Of a stretch of 64,000 bases of DNA, positions 17,735 to 26,372 are shown piece after piece. The stretch is from the NCBI GenBank assembly GCA_904380375.1, contig CAJFID010000007.1, positions 1 to 64,000 of the forward strand, in the 5' to 3' direction. Each line of letters opens with the position of its first letter. Position 1 is the stretch's first letter. The DNA is from Avimonas intestinalis. Its GTDB lineage: Bacteria > Bacillota > Clostridia > Oscillospirales > Acutalibacteraceae. A program made the position numbers and the translations under genes. Below the pieces are notes generated by a model. It did not search any database. It was given only the letters and a program-made list of their open reading frames with translations, and was not told where the DNA came from.

Positions 17735-18703
17735 ATGGCGATTAAGAGAATTGCCGTATTGACCAGCGGCGGCGACGCGCCGGGCATGAACGCCGCGATT
17801 CGCTCGGTGGCCCGCACGGCGCTCAGCAAGGGCGTTGATATTTTCGGTGTATACCGCGGCTATAACGGCCTGATCAACGGGGATATTTTCCCCATGAACC
17901 TGCGCAGCGTGTCGGATATCATCCACCGCGGCGGCACGATGCTGTATACCGCGCGCAGCCCCGAATTCCGCACCGAGGAGGGGATGCAGAAGGCGATCAA
18001 GACCTGTCGGGACAATGGAATCGAGGGTGTGGTCGTGATCGGCGGCGACGGTTCCTTCCGCGGCGCGCAGGACCTTACCCGCCGCGGCCTGCCCTGCATC
18101 GGCATCCCGGGGACGATTGACAACGATATTTCCTGCTGCGAGCATACCATCGGCTATGACACCGCGATGAATACCTGCGTGGAAATGATTGATAAGCTGC
18201 GCGATACCGCGCAGTCCCACGACCGCTGCAGCGTGGTGGAGGTAATGGGACGCCATGCCGGCTATTTGGCGCTGAACGTCGGCATCGCAGTGGGCGCGAC
18301 CAGCATCATTGTTCCGGAGGTCCCCTTTGATTTTGAACGGGACATTATTGGCCGCATGAAGTTTACCTCGGCAACCGGCAAAAAGCATTTTATCATCATT
18401 GTGGCGGAGGGCGTCGGCCACGTCATAGAGCTGGCAGAGCGGATTGAAAAGGAAACCGGTGTGGAAAGCCGCGCCACCATCCTTGGCCATGTGCAGCGGG
18501 GCGGTTCGCCCACCCTGCGCGACCGTGTGCTGGCAAGCCAGATGGGTTACCACGCGGTGGAGCTGCTGATGCAAGGCAAGAGCAACCGCGTCGTTGCTAT
18601 CCAGAGCGATAAGATCGTGGATTTTGATATTGAGGAAGCCCTGCAAATGAAAAAGCCTTTTGACTTCGAACTCTTCAACATAGCCCACGAGATTTCGATC
18701 TGA
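17735..18703 (+). CDS. pfkA: ATP-dependent 6-phosphofructokinase
   Basis: Phosphorylates fructose 6-phosphate to fructose 1,6-bisphosphate in glycolysis. At 322 residues this is a standard bacterial PfkA: the ATP loop TSGGDAPGMNAAIR (about 10-23), GGDGSFRGAQ (Gly/Asp pair characteristic of ATP rather than pyrophosphate use), the catalytic GTIDND, the EVMGRHAGYLA substrate motif and the LGHVQRGGSPT segment. AAGGAGAGG precedes the ATG. It has its own promoter and a strong terminator, so it is monocistronic. Confidence 0.97.
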   Translation: MAIKRIAVLTSGGDAPGMNAAIRSVARTALSKGVDIFGVYRGYNGLINGDIFPMNLRSVSDIIHRGGTMLYTARSPEFRTEEGMQKAIKTCRDNGIEGVVVIGGDGSFRGAQDLTRRGLPCIGIPGTIDNDISCCEHTIGYDTAMNTCVEMIDKLRDTAQSHDRCSVVEVMGRHAGYLALNVGIAVGATSIIVPEVPFDFERDIIGRMKFTSATGKKHFIIIVAEGVGHVIELAERIEKETGVESRATILGHVQRGGSPTLRDRVLASQMGYHAVELLMQGKSNRVVAIQSDKIVDFDIEEALQMKKPFDFELFNIAHEISI

Positions 18704-18717
18704 CCTTTTGGCGTAGG

Positions 18718-18750
18718 AAAGCAGACAGGCAAACCGCCTGTCTGCTTTTT
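18718..18750 (+). terminator. Terminator of pfkA
   Basis: A 13-bp perfect stem (18718-18730 with 18736-18748) running into a T-tract, directly after the pfkA stop. Confidence 0.9.
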
Positions 18751-18923
18751 CGCAGGAGGGCCGACTCGGGCGCTCCGGCTGCGGAAACCGCCGCGTTTTC
18801 CTGCTATAATAAAGCCGGGGCGAAAGCCCGAGGGCTGGCCGCGAGCGGCTTTCAGCGGCAGGAGTGAAGGCGCTGCATGGAGATAAAATAAAATCAGCAT
18901 AAGCCAAAGAAAGAAGGGGTACG

Positions 18924-19424
18924 ATGGCCAAGCTGGTAGAGGTCACGGGAAAGGGAAAACAGAAGGAAACGGCGGCCCTGGCGGCGGAAATCTGGCAGGA
19001 ATATTACCATGAGCTTCTGGGCGACCAGCAGATCGCCTATATGCTCGAAAAATTCCAGAGCGAACAGGCGATTGCCCAGGAAGAGACGGAAGGATACCGC
19101 ACCTTTTGGATCCTGCCGAAGGGGCAGGAGGAGCCGTCCGGCTATTTCATGATCCGCCTGAACGACCCGCCGGGGAAGCTCTTCCTTTCCAAGCTTTACC
19201 TGCGGTCCGACTGCCGCGGCCGGGGCTTTTCCCGCTTGGTTTTCCAATATCTCAAGGAGCTGGCCGGCGAACAAGGGCTGCACGCGATCTGGCTGACCGT
19301 CAACAAGGGCAACGCAACCAAGAGCATCTACGAGCATTACGGCCTGTCTGTTACGGACAGCACCGTCACGGATATCGGCGGCGGCTATGTCATGGACGAT
19401 TACATCATGGAAATGCCGGTCTGA
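18924..19424 (+). CDS. GNAT family N-acetyltransferase
   Basis: A 166-residue acetyl-CoA dependent acyltransferase. The GNAT core is visible: LYLRSDCRGRGFSRLVF (motif A, acetyl-CoA pyrophosphate loop R-G-R-G-F), WLTVNKGNATKSIYEHYGL (motif B) and a long N-terminal helical part. The substrate is unknown. It lies 88 bp upstream of ispD in the same direction and may be in the same transcript. A perfect TATAAT at 18805-18810 lacks a good -35 box. Confidence 0.85.
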   Translation: MAKLVEVTGKGKQKETAALAAEIWQEYYHELLGDQQIAYMLEKFQSEQAIAQEETEGYRTFWILPKGQEEPSGYFMIRLNDPPGKLFLSKLYLRSDCRGRGFSRLVFQYLKELAGEQGLHAIWLTVNKGNATKSIYEHYGLSVTDSTVTDIGGGYVMDDYIMEMPV

Positions 19425-19511
19425 CGGCCGCTTGCGGGCAGGCTGCCTTTTTTCTCCCCGCTTTGGCCGGGGCGGAAAGCTTTGTAACCGAAAGATGAGG
19501 AGGGAACCAAA

Positions 19512-20249
19512 ATGACGCAAGAGAGGGCAGGGCAGCCTTCGTCTCCGCCTTTGGGGGATACCGCCGCAATTATCGTGGCCGCCGGCAGCTTTACCCGCAT
19601 GGGGGGGATCCCCAAGCAGCTGGTCCCTTTGGCGGGCCGTCCGGTGATCGCCCATACAGTGGCGGCGTTTGAAAAGGCCAATGCCATCCGGGAAATCGTC
19701 TTGGTTGCCCGGCCGGAGGAGCAGGAAGCGCTGCGGTCAATATGCCGGGAAAACGGCTTTGCAAAGGTCAAGGCCATCCCGCCGGGCGGGCGGACGCGGC
19801 AGGAATCGGTCGCGGCGGGGCTCGCTTGCCTGTCCGAGGAAGCGGCGTATTACGCGATCCACGACGGGGCCCGGCCGCTGGTCACGCCGGAAATGATTGA
19901 CGGCGCGATCCGGGCCGCCCGGCGGTATCGGGCGGCGGCCGCCGCCGTGAGGGTCAAGGATACGGTGAAAATCGCCGATGCCGACGGCTTTGTGGAGTCC
20001 ACGCCGGACCGCCGCCGTCTTTGGAGCGTGCAGACGCCGCAGGTGTTTGAAGCCTCCCTGTATCGGCAGGCGATGCGGGAAGCCGCGGAAAAGGGGTTGG
20101 ACTTTACGGACGATTGCCAGCTCCTTGAGCGGATGGGCGTGCGGGTATTCCTGTATGAGACGGATTACACCAACCTAAAAATAACGACGCCGGAGGATCT
20201 CCCGATCGCGGAGCGTCTGCTCCAGTCGAGAAAACCGGACGGCGTGTAA
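19512..20249 (+). CDS. ispD: 2-C-methyl-D-erythritol 4-phosphate cytidylyltransferase
   Basis: Transfers CMP from CTP to MEP in the third step of the non-mevalonate isoprenoid pathway. The 245 residues show the N-terminal nucleotide loop AAGSFTRMGGIPKQ, the central HDGARPLV, VKDTVK, and WSVQTPQ with the CTP/MEP contacts, then FTDDCQLLE. A short N-terminal extension of about 15 residues precedes the first strand. GATGAGGAGG lies before the ATG. It is followed 26 bp later by ispF, the common ispDF arrangement. Confidence 0.95.
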   Translation: MTQERAGQPSSPPLGDTAAIIVAAGSFTRMGGIPKQLVPLAGRPVIAHTVAAFEKANAIREIVLVARPEEQEALRSICRENGFAKVKAIPPGGRTRQESVAAGLACLSEEAAYYAIHDGARPLVTPEMIDGAIRAARRYRAAAAAVRVKDTVKIADADGFVESTPDRRRLWSVQTPQVFEASLYRQAMREAAEKGLDFTDDCQLLERMGVRVFLYETDYTNLKITTPEDLPIAERLLQSRKPDGV

Positions 20250-20275
20250 AAGAGCAAAGAAGGAAGGCGGAAAAA

Positions 20276-20764
20276 TTGCGGATCGGCCATGGCTATGACG
20301 TTCACCGCTTTGCGCCGGGACGGAAGCTGATCCTGGGCGGGGTGGAAATCCCTCATGCGCAGGGGCTTTTAGGGCATTCGGATGCCGACGTACTGGCCCA
20401 CGCGGTTTCGGACGCCCTTCTGGGCGCCGCGGCGCTCGGGGATATCGGCGGGATGTTCCCCGACACCGACCCCCGCTATCAGGGGGCGGACAGCCTCCTG
20501 CTTTTGGAAAGGGTGATGCAGGCCGTCCGGCGGGAGGGTTGGCGGCTGGGAAATCTTGACGCGACGGTGATCGCGCAGGCGCCGAAGCTCCAGTCCTGGA
20601 TCCCCCGGATGAGGGAAAACTTGGCGGCGGCCTGCGGGGCGGAGCTGTCCCAAATCAGCGTGAAGGCGACTACGGAGGAGAGGCTCGGCTTTACCGGCCG
20701 GGAGGAGGGCATCGCTGCGCACGCGGTCTGCCTGCTTCTGCCGATATCGGTGGAGCAGAAATAG
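20276..20764 (+). CDS. ispF: 2-C-methyl-D-erythritol 2,4-cyclodiphosphate synthase
   Basis: Cyclises CDP-ME 2-phosphate to MEcPP, releasing CMP. The 162 residues are full length: GHGYDVHRF with the metal-binding Asp and His, LGHSDADVLAHAVSDALLGAAALGDIG-like signature region, FPDTDP, and KATTEERLGFTGR(E)EG near the C-terminus. Translation starts with TTG at 20276 after AAGGAAGG. It is the last gene of the ispD-ispF unit, followed by a terminator. Confidence 0.96.
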   Translation: MRIGHGYDVHRFAPGRKLILGGVEIPHAQGLLGHSDADVLAHAVSDALLGAAALGDIGGMFPDTDPRYQGADSLLLLERVMQAVRREGWRLGNLDATVIAQAPKLQSWIPRMRENLAAACGAELSQISVKATTEERLGFTGREEGIAAHAVCLLLPISVEQK

Positions 20765-20846
20765 CTTCCCGCTGCCGCAAAGCCAAGGCGGGAGGATGAC
20801 GGTGATCAAAATCCGCCGGCTTTACAAGGGTGCGGAAAGCGCCAAG

Positions 20847-20886
20847 CAAAAGGGACGAGGCAGGAAGCTGCCTCGTCCCTTTTTGC
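20847..20886 (+). terminator. Terminator of ispDF
   Basis: A 17-bp stem (20847-20863 with 20868-20884, one G-T-type edge) ending in five T residues. Confidence 0.88.
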
Positions 20887-20998
20887 CGTGCCGCCGCGCA
20901 CCCTCCGCTTCCGCCGTGTCCCGCCGGTTCGTGCTCCCGGACCGATTGGGCCGTTTTTGCATATAGTAAGGTATACGCAACTACAGACGGCGAGGTGA

Positions 20999-21232
20999 AT
21001 GGTTTTGGACAACGTGATCTTTAACGTGAGCTCGGTGACGAATGCGATGCGCGGGAAAACCCTGCTTGAGCATAACGGGATTCGCGCCTATGTCGGGCGG
21101 ACGATAGATGCCGACGGCAACAACGGCTGCGGCTATAGCATCACCGTCCCAGAGGGCACCGGCGCCGAAAGGGCGGAGCGCCTGCTGAAATCGGCGGGAA
21201 TCCGGATCCGCAGCAAGCAGTGGACCGACTGA
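20999..21232 (+). CDS. DUF3343 family small protein
   Basis: A 77-residue protein resembling DUF3343: an N-terminal VIFNVSSVTNAMRGKTLLEHNGI strand-helix, then a Cys-Gly-Tyr-Ser motif and a final helix. DUF3343 proteins are found next to selenium- or sulfur-handling genes and are proposed carriers of activated Se or S. An ATG is at 20999, but GAGGTGA sits better for the TTG at 21005, so the true protein may begin two codons later. The downstream cysteine-desulfurase-like gene starts 128 bp after the stop and supports the functional link. Confidence 0.8.
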   Translation: MVLDNVIFNVSSVTNAMRGKTLLEHNGIRAYVGRTIDADGNNGCGYSITVPEGTGAERAERLLKSAGIRIRSKQWTD

Positions 21233-21360
21233 CGGGTCGGGAAGCCGTGCCCGAAACGGGAACAGGGTGCAAAGAAGAGAGGGGCTCCGCACGGCAGGAT
21301 TCCGCATCCGACGGCGGGCTGCCCTGGTTTCCCCATTTTTACAGAAAAGAGGGAGAAAAG

Positions 21361-22569
21361 ATGGCCTATCCAGGAATGGGCGACCCGGTGATTTATTTGG
21401 ACAATGCCGCCACCACCTGGCCGAAGCCGGCGGCCGTCCGCGGCGCCGTCCAGAGAGCGCTGACCGCTTACGGCGCCAATCCCGGCCGCAGCGGCCACAG
21501 CATGGGGATGGCGGCCTCCGAGGCGGTGTACCGCTGCCGTGAGGCGCTGGCCGGGTTCTTCCATCTGGAGGATCCGTCCAAGGTGGTGTTTGTGCAAAAC
21601 TGTACCATGGCGCTGAATACCGTGATCAAAGGGCTGCTGAAAGAGGGAGGGCGGATGGTGGTTTCCGACCTGGAACACAACGCTGTAATGCGGCCCTTAT
21701 ATGCCCTGTCGCCGGATGCGCCAATTTACGACGTGGCGTCCGCCGTACCGGGGAATACCCCGGCGACAGTAGCGGCCTTTGAGCGGTGCATCACCCCGGA
21801 AACACGTGGGATTGTCTGCACCCATGCCTCCAACGTGTTCGGAACCCGCCTGCCCATACGGGAGATTGGCGCGATGGCGCACCGGCACGGGCTTGTTTTT
21901 GTGGTTGACGGCGCGCAAAGCGCCGGGCTGCTGCCGATAGACATGCAGCGGGATAACGTGGATTTTCTGTGTATCCCGGGCCATAAGGCGCTGTACGGCC
22001 CGGTAGGGATCGGCGCGCTGCTCTGCAACAGCGACCGGCTGTTGCCCGCCTTGGTGGAAGGAGGGACGGGCAGCCAGTCCCTTTCGCTGCAGCAGCCGGA
22101 GGAGCTTCCTGACCGGCTGGAGAGCGGGACGCTCAACACCGTCGGCATCTGCGGGCTTGAGGCGGGGATTTCCTTTGTCCGCGAGCGGGGGATGCAGGAA
22201 CTGGCAGAACGGGAGATCCGGCTGATGGCCCGGCTGTATGATCGCCTGGCGGATATGCGGGGGGTGAAGCTGTATACCCCGCGCCCGGAGCTCCGGCTCA
22301 GCGCGCCGGTGCTTTCCTTCAACCTGGCCGGACGGCGGAGCGAGGAGGTGGCGCAGGCGCTGGACAAGCGGAAAATATGCTGCCGCGCGGGTTTGCATTG
22401 CGCGCCTAGCGCCCATCGCCATTTCGGGACGCTGGAAACCGGCGCTGTCCGTTTGGCCCCCTCCGCTTTTACGACCCGCGAGGAAATCGACCGGGTCAGC
22501 CGCGCCATCTGGTACGAGGCACATGCCGCGCAGCACGGCGCCGGCCGCGGAGAAAGTCCGGGCCCGTAA
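21361..22569 (+). CDS. Cysteine desulfurase-like aminotransferase class V (EF2568-type)
   Basis: A PLP-dependent class V protein of 402 residues. DNAATTWPKP at the N-terminus, SDLEHNAV, VVDGAQSAG and the PLP lysine in GHKALYGP (Lys209) are clear. RAGLHCAPSAH near the C-terminus supplies Cys347 as the likely persulfide/perselenide-carrying residue. This sequence type corresponds to the group named after Enterococcus EF2568, which often clusters with DUF3343 and SelD-dependent selenium genes, rather than to IscS. It starts at ATG 21361 with AGGGAGAAAAG upstream. selD is not in this window, so whether it handles selenium or only sulfur is open. Confidence 0.88.
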   Translation: MAYPGMGDPVIYLDNAATTWPKPAAVRGAVQRALTAYGANPGRSGHSMGMAASEAVYRCREALAGFFHLEDPSKVVFVQNCTMALNTVIKGLLKEGGRMVVSDLEHNAVMRPLYALSPDAPIYDVASAVPGNTPATVAAFERCITPETRGIVCTHASNVFGTRLPIREIGAMAHRHGLVFVVDGAQSAGLLPIDMQRDNVDFLCIPGHKALYGPVGIGALLCNSDRLLPALVEGGTGSQSLSLQQPEELPDRLESGTLNTVGICGLEAGISFVRERGMQELAEREIRLMARLYDRLADMRGVKLYTPRPELRLSAPVLSFNLAGRRSEEVAQALDKRKICCRAGLHCAPSAHRHFGTLETGAVRLAPSAFTTREEIDRVSRAIWYEAHAAQHGAGRGESPGP

Positions 22570-22634
22570 GCGAAGGGCGGACAGCGGGCAGGGCTTTGGG
22601 AAAAATGGCCCGTGCCTGTCCCCTCGCCGCAGCG

Positions 22635-23237
22635 CTAAAGCCCGAATTCCTCGGCGTATTTTACGACGCCCTGAATCGGCAGGGCGTCTATGCCCTGAAT
22701 CGGCAGGGCGTCTATGCCCTGAATCGGCAGGGCGTCTATGCCCTGAATCGGCAGGGCGTCTGTGCTACGGATTGACGGGGCGTCTTTCGTCAGGCGGATC
22801 GCCATAAAGTTTTCGGCAGGCACATCAAAGGGGGGCCGGATTCCGAACCGGTCCGCCGGGACGTATCCGAAGCGCGGATAGTATTTTTCGCTTCCCAGCA
22901 CGACGGAGCAGGGATAGCCCAATGCCCCGGCAATGCGGTGCCCCTCCCGGATCAGCGCGCTGCCGATGCCCTGCCGCTGGTATGCGGGGAGCACGGCTAG
23001 GGGCGCCAGGGCTAAAGCGGTGCGTCCGCCGATATCTATTTTGGTAAACAGGATGTATCCGACAATTTTGCCGTCCTGCTCCGCTACCAGAGAGAGCTCC
23101 GGCACAAAGGCGTCGCTTTTTCTTAAAGCCGTCACAAGATCCTGCTCGTTCCCATCGCTGTGTTCGGCGCAGGCAAAAGCCTGCCGAACCACCTCGTAGA
23201 CCGCTTCGTAGTCCTTGGGGGTTTCCTGTCGAATCAT
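22635..23237 (-). CDS. GNAT N-acetyltransferase with C-terminal octapeptide repeats
   Basis: A 200-residue YhbS-type acetyltransferase. MIRQETPKDYEAVYEVV begins the fold; PLAVLPAYQRQGIGSALIREG is the acetyl-CoA loop; VVLGSEKYYPRFGYVPA is typical of this subgroup. After residue about 155, four copies of an eight-residue unit (GIDALPIQ register) are inserted before the normal family ending VVKYAEEFGL; the DNA repeats are described separately. AGGAGG six bases before the ATG at 23237 fixes the start. It points towards the desulfurase gene. The substrate is unknown. Confidence 0.85.
   Translation of the reverse strand: MIRQETPKDYEAVYEVVRQAFACAEHSDGNEQDLVTALRKSDAFVPELSLVAEQDGKIVGYILFTKIDIGGRTALALAPLAVLPAYQRQGIGSALIREGHRIAGALGYPCSVVLGSEKYYPRFGYVPADRFGIRPPFDVPAENFMAIRLTKDAPSIRSTDALPIQGIDALPIQGIDALPIQGIDALPIQGVVKYAEEFGL
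22668..22787. repeat. 24-bp tandem repeat array inside the acetyltransferase gene
   Basis: Four tandem 24-bp units at 22668-22691, 22692-22715, 22716-22739 and 22740-22763. The first three are identical and the fourth differs by one base; a fifth, degenerate unit follows at 22764-22787. The length is a multiple of three, so copy changes keep the frame. Each unit contains GCCCTG and its complement CAGGGC separated by six bases, so every copy can fold as a hairpin. Confidence 0.95.
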
Positions 23238-23649
23238 TGTGATCCTCCTAACAAGGAATGATATCCGCAGCGGCATGCGTTGGCCACTGCCGGGGCGGCG
23301 CATCCGCCCGCGCCCTTTGCCTTGCCGGCGTTTTAGGCCGGGGAAGGCAGGCCGTGCCGGGCGGATCCCGCCTATGCCAAGAGCGGAACCGGTGCGGCCG
23401 TGCCCGCTGTTTTTCTGCAGGCCGATGCCTGGGACGGTTTCCAGTATAGCTCTTTTTCTGCAAAAAGGGAAGTGAAAGGGAAAGGAAACGCCGGCGAGAG
23501 AGGCAGGGGAATGAAGTGGGCCGGAAAGCGGAAAATATGCTTAACCAGAAACAGATTTCTGCGGATGGCCGGCGGTATAGCGGGATCGTGCCCGGTTCCT
23601 GTGCGCTGGAAGCCGGCTGCCCGCCGTGTCTGCCTGGGCAAGAAAGGGA
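23238..23649. other. Intergenic region without recognisable gene
   Basis: A gap of about 410 bp between the divergent acetyltransferase and cdaA promoters. Short open frames occur on both strands, but none has a ribosome-binding site with a protein-like sequence. A TATACT-like box on the minus strand near 23444-23449 could serve the acetyltransferase, but its -35 region is poor. I see nothing else. Confidence 0.5.
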
Positions 23650-23677
23650 TTGCAATAATTTAAGAGTATGATAAAAT
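23650..23677 (+). promoter_or_regulatory. Putative promoter of cdaA
   Basis: TTGCAA, 16 bp, TAAAAT in an AT-rich patch, with a 127-bp leader before cdaA. Overlapping A/T-rich -10-like boxes make the exact start uncertain. Confidence 0.45.
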
Positions 23678-23804
23678 AATAAAATAGGTACGGTTTGTCC
23701 GATTTTTAGACGGTTTAGGATGCCTCCTGTCGGTAAGTCTCTGGGACGGCGGATACAGGGGGGAGCGGCAGCCGGACTGATGGACTCCGAAAGGAAGAAA
23801 GAAA

Positions 23805-24701
23805 ATGGCAGACTTTTTTTCAAACGTCTGGGCGTCGATTGTCTCGTTTTTTGATTCGTATCACCTCCTCCGGGACACGATTGATATTGCTCTGGTGGCG
23901 TTTGTGATATACAGCGTTATTAAACTGGTGCGGGATTCCCGGGCGGAGCAGCTGCTCAAGGGCATCCTGATTTTCGCGTTGGCGTTTTTAACCGCATCCC
24001 TTCTTGACCTGAAGACGATGCACTACCTGCTCCAAACCGTGTTCGACAATATCCTAATCGTGTTAATCATCATTTTTCAGCCGGAGATCCGCCGGGCGCT
24101 GGAGCAGGTGGGCCATTCACGCCTGAGCAATATCAATATTTTCGGGATGCGGGAAGAAGAGGCGGAGGAAGAAACCAAGCGCTGGCAGAAAGCGATTTCC
24201 GCCACCTGTGCCGCGGTGGAAACGCTCCAGCGGCAGAAAATGGGTGCGCTGGTCGTGTTTGAGCGCAACACCAAGCTGGGGGAGATCATCAATACCGGCA
24301 CGGTGGTGGATGCCGACCCGACGCCGGAGCTGATCGGCAATATCTTTTTCAACAAAGCGCCCCTGCATGACGGGGCCATGATCATGCGGGACGGCAAGGT
24401 ATACGCCGCTGGCTGCATCCTCCCGCTGACCGACAATCTGCAGATCAGCAGCGAGCTGGGAACCCGGCACCGCGCCGGCGTGGGGATGAGCGAGAACTCC
24501 GACGCCCTGGTCGTCATTGTCTCGGAGGAAACCGGCACGGTTTCTATGGCGGTGGGGGGAGAGCTCAAGCGCAATTTCAGTTCGGAGGCGCTGCGCGTTG
24601 CCCTGGAAAACGGCATCCTTTGGGACCGCGCCCACAAGGAAAAAGACGGAGAGCGGAAGCCGATCGGACCTTTCCGCCGCAAGAAGAAGTCGGATAAATA
24701 A
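23805..24701 (+). CDS. cdaA: Diadenylate cyclase CdaA
   Basis: Makes the second messenger c-di-AMP from two ATP. The 298 residues have three N-terminal membrane helices (about 25-40, 50-68, 78-92), a short coiled linker and the DAC domain, with the catalytic DGA (189-191) in PLHDGAMI and RHR (221-223) in GTRHRAG. The basic tail is typical. The enzyme sits in the cytoplasmic membrane and is regulated by CdaR, whose gene follows after 38 bp. c-di-AMP controls potassium and osmolyte transport in Firmicutes. Confidence 0.96.
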   Translation: MADFFSNVWASIVSFFDSYHLLRDTIDIALVAFVIYSVIKLVRDSRAEQLLKGILIFALAFLTASLLDLKTMHYLLQTVFDNILIVLIIIFQPEIRRALEQVGHSRLSNINIFGMREEEAEEETKRWQKAISATCAAVETLQRQKMGALVVFERNTKLGEIINTGTVVDADPTPELIGNIFFNKAPLHDGAMIMRDGKVYAAGCILPLTDNLQISSELGTRHRAGVGMSENSDALVVIVSEETGTVSMAVGGELKRNFSSEALRVALENGILWDRAHKEKDGERKPIGPFRRKKKSDK

Positions 24702-24739
24702 TCCGCGGGCTTCATAACGCGAGAAAGGGATGGCAAAGC

Positions 24740-26059
24740 ATGGCGAAGGGTAAATTTGCGTTAAATCGCTTGCTTCATAACAATAAGCTGATGATCGTCT
24801 TTTCAATTATTGCCGCGATCGCTATATGGGCTTCGGTGGTGTACAACGACAGCACCACCGAGGTTCGCAGCATGACCTTGACTGCCAACCTCGACCTGGC
24901 GGGTAGCTACGCGGAGGCGGACGGCCTGCGGATCTACGAAGGGGCCTCCCAGTCGATCAAGGTGGAAGTGCGCGGCCCCCGGGCCAGGATTTACAGCCTT
25001 ACGGAAAACGATATGCAGATTTCCTATGACTACAGCGATATCCGCGGGGCAGGGGATTGGCCGGTATATCTCAGCGTTACACGCAACGGATCGGCCACCG
25101 GGTATGAAATCATTTCCGGCGCCTCGCAGTCGGTGCAGGTTTACTGCGATTACCCGATGACCAGCTCCGCCATGAAGGTTGAGGCGGATATCAACGGGGT
25201 TTCGGTGAAGGAGGGTGCGGACGTACAGCTCGGCACCCCGGTGGTTGAGGCGCCTGGAATGGAGGACGGCGCCGTGTATATTGAGGGGCCGAGGACCGTA
25301 GTCAGCAAGATCGCTTCGGTCAGCGCCCGGATCCTTGAGCCGGAGGAAATAGACGACGTCACGGCTTTTGAGGCGGAGTTGGTGGCGTTTGATGCCGACG
25401 GCAACGAGGTTGACATGAAATATTGCACCTTCAGCGGCATGACGGATACCAGCGTGACCGTGACCGTCCCGGTCAACGTACACCGGACGGTGGAATTCCA
25501 ATATACGCTGGAAAACCTCCCGGCTGCCTATCAGGATATGCCCGGTTTCTGTACGGTTTCCCCCTCTTCCATTGAGGTGGTCGGCACCCCGGAGCGTGTG
25601 GAAGCCTTTGTGGAAAGCGTCCAGAATCTTGGCGTGTTTGATTTTCACCATATCGGCTTAGGGAACAGCGAGCAGACCATTCCCCTGAATGTCCCGCAGG
25701 GGCTGGTTGTGCTGGATAATACCACCGAAGTGACGGTGAGCTTCGCTATGAGCGGCTTTAGCCAGCGGGTGCTTGACCTCCCCCTGACCAGCAGCAATAT
25801 CACTGTGGCCAATGACCCGGACGGCCGGGTATCGGTATCGAGGCAGACAATTCGGGATGTTCGGATCATTGGGCCCGCCGATACGCTAAGCCGGATTACA
25901 GCTTCCGACCTGTCGGTAACTGCGGATGTAGAAGGGGTTAACGCCACTGGGGCCGTTCCGATCAAGGTGGATATTGAGGTCGACGGCTACGATGACGTTT
26001 GGGTGTACTATGGCGAAGGAGAATCGGATGGCTATGAGATCTATCTGACGATTCAGTAG
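24740..26059 (+). CDS. cdaR: YbbR-domain protein CdaR
   Basis: An extracytoplasmic regulator of CdaA. One N-terminal transmembrane anchor (about residues 14-34) is followed by roughly four YbbR repeats: beta-rich units of about 80-85 residues with V-E-V-x-G-P/G-T-P patterns (VEVRGPRARI, VYIEGPRTVV, IEVVGTPERV, VRIIGPADTL). The length of 439 residues is normal. It lies immediately after cdaA. The usual third gene, glmM, is not next; recJ follows under its own promoter. Confidence 0.93.
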   Translation: MAKGKFALNRLLHNNKLMIVFSIIAAIAIWASVVYNDSTTEVRSMTLTANLDLAGSYAEADGLRIYEGASQSIKVEVRGPRARIYSLTENDMQISYDYSDIRGAGDWPVYLSVTRNGSATGYEIISGASQSVQVYCDYPMTSSAMKVEADINGVSVKEGADVQLGTPVVEAPGMEDGAVYIEGPRTVVSKIASVSARILEPEEIDDVTAFEAELVAFDADGNEVDMKYCTFSGMTDTSVTVTVPVNVHRTVEFQYTLENLPAAYQDMPGFCTVSPSSIEVVGTPERVEAFVESVQNLGVFDFHHIGLGNSEQTIPLNVPQGLVVLDNTTEVTVSFAMSGFSQRVLDLPLTSSNITVANDPDGRVSVSRQTIRDVRIIGPADTLSRITASDLSVTADVEGVNATGAVPIKVDIEVDGYDDVWVYYGEGESDGYEIYLTIQ

Positions 26060-26275
26060 CCGTCAGGCGGCGGGTATTCCCCTTCTACGGGAGGCGTCCG
26101 GCAGGTAAAAAGACGGCATATTGCGGGATCCCGGCGGCTCCACCCGTTGGCAAACGGGCGGGGCCGTCGGCTTATTTCCCGGCAGAGGCCGCCGGGAAAT
26201 AAACCGGTTGGGAAGTTTGGGCGTGTTGCCTCCGGGATATGCCGCTTGCCAAAGGCAGAAGGAAGGCCGGATAGG
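26060..26275. other. Intergenic region with hairpin, no gene seen
   Basis: Between the cdaR stop and the recJ promoter. A 12-bp inverted repeat (26172-26183 with 26191-26202) is present but without a T-tract on the coding strand; it could terminate or stabilise the cdaA-cdaR transcript. No ribosome-binding site with a convincing frame. Confidence 0.5.
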
Positions 26276-26304
26276 TTGAATACTTTGCCGAAAAATGGTA
26301 TAAT
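26276..26304 (+). promoter_or_regulatory. Sigma-A promoter of the recJ-relA cluster
   Basis: TTGAAT, exactly 17 bp, TATAAT. Transcription should begin near 26311 and give a leader of about 120 nucleotides before recJ. Confidence 0.75.
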
Positions 26305-26372
26305 AACTCTCACGGCTTTACTGGGGTTTTCGGCGCCGGCCCTCCGCCAGAGTGAAGGTGGGGCAGGCGATG

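Noticed and set aside
17732..18946. Long minus-strand open frame opposite pfkA
   Set aside because: Shadow of the pfkA codon pattern; it runs through the pfkA terminator and has no ribosome-binding site.
22668..22787. Tandem repeats resembling a small CRISPR array
   Set aside because: The 24-bp units follow each other without spacers, continue an open reading frame, and no cas gene is in the window.
23400..23663. Possible small gene between the acetyltransferase and cdaA
   Set aside because: No Shine-Dalgarno at its start and a composition unlike real proteins.
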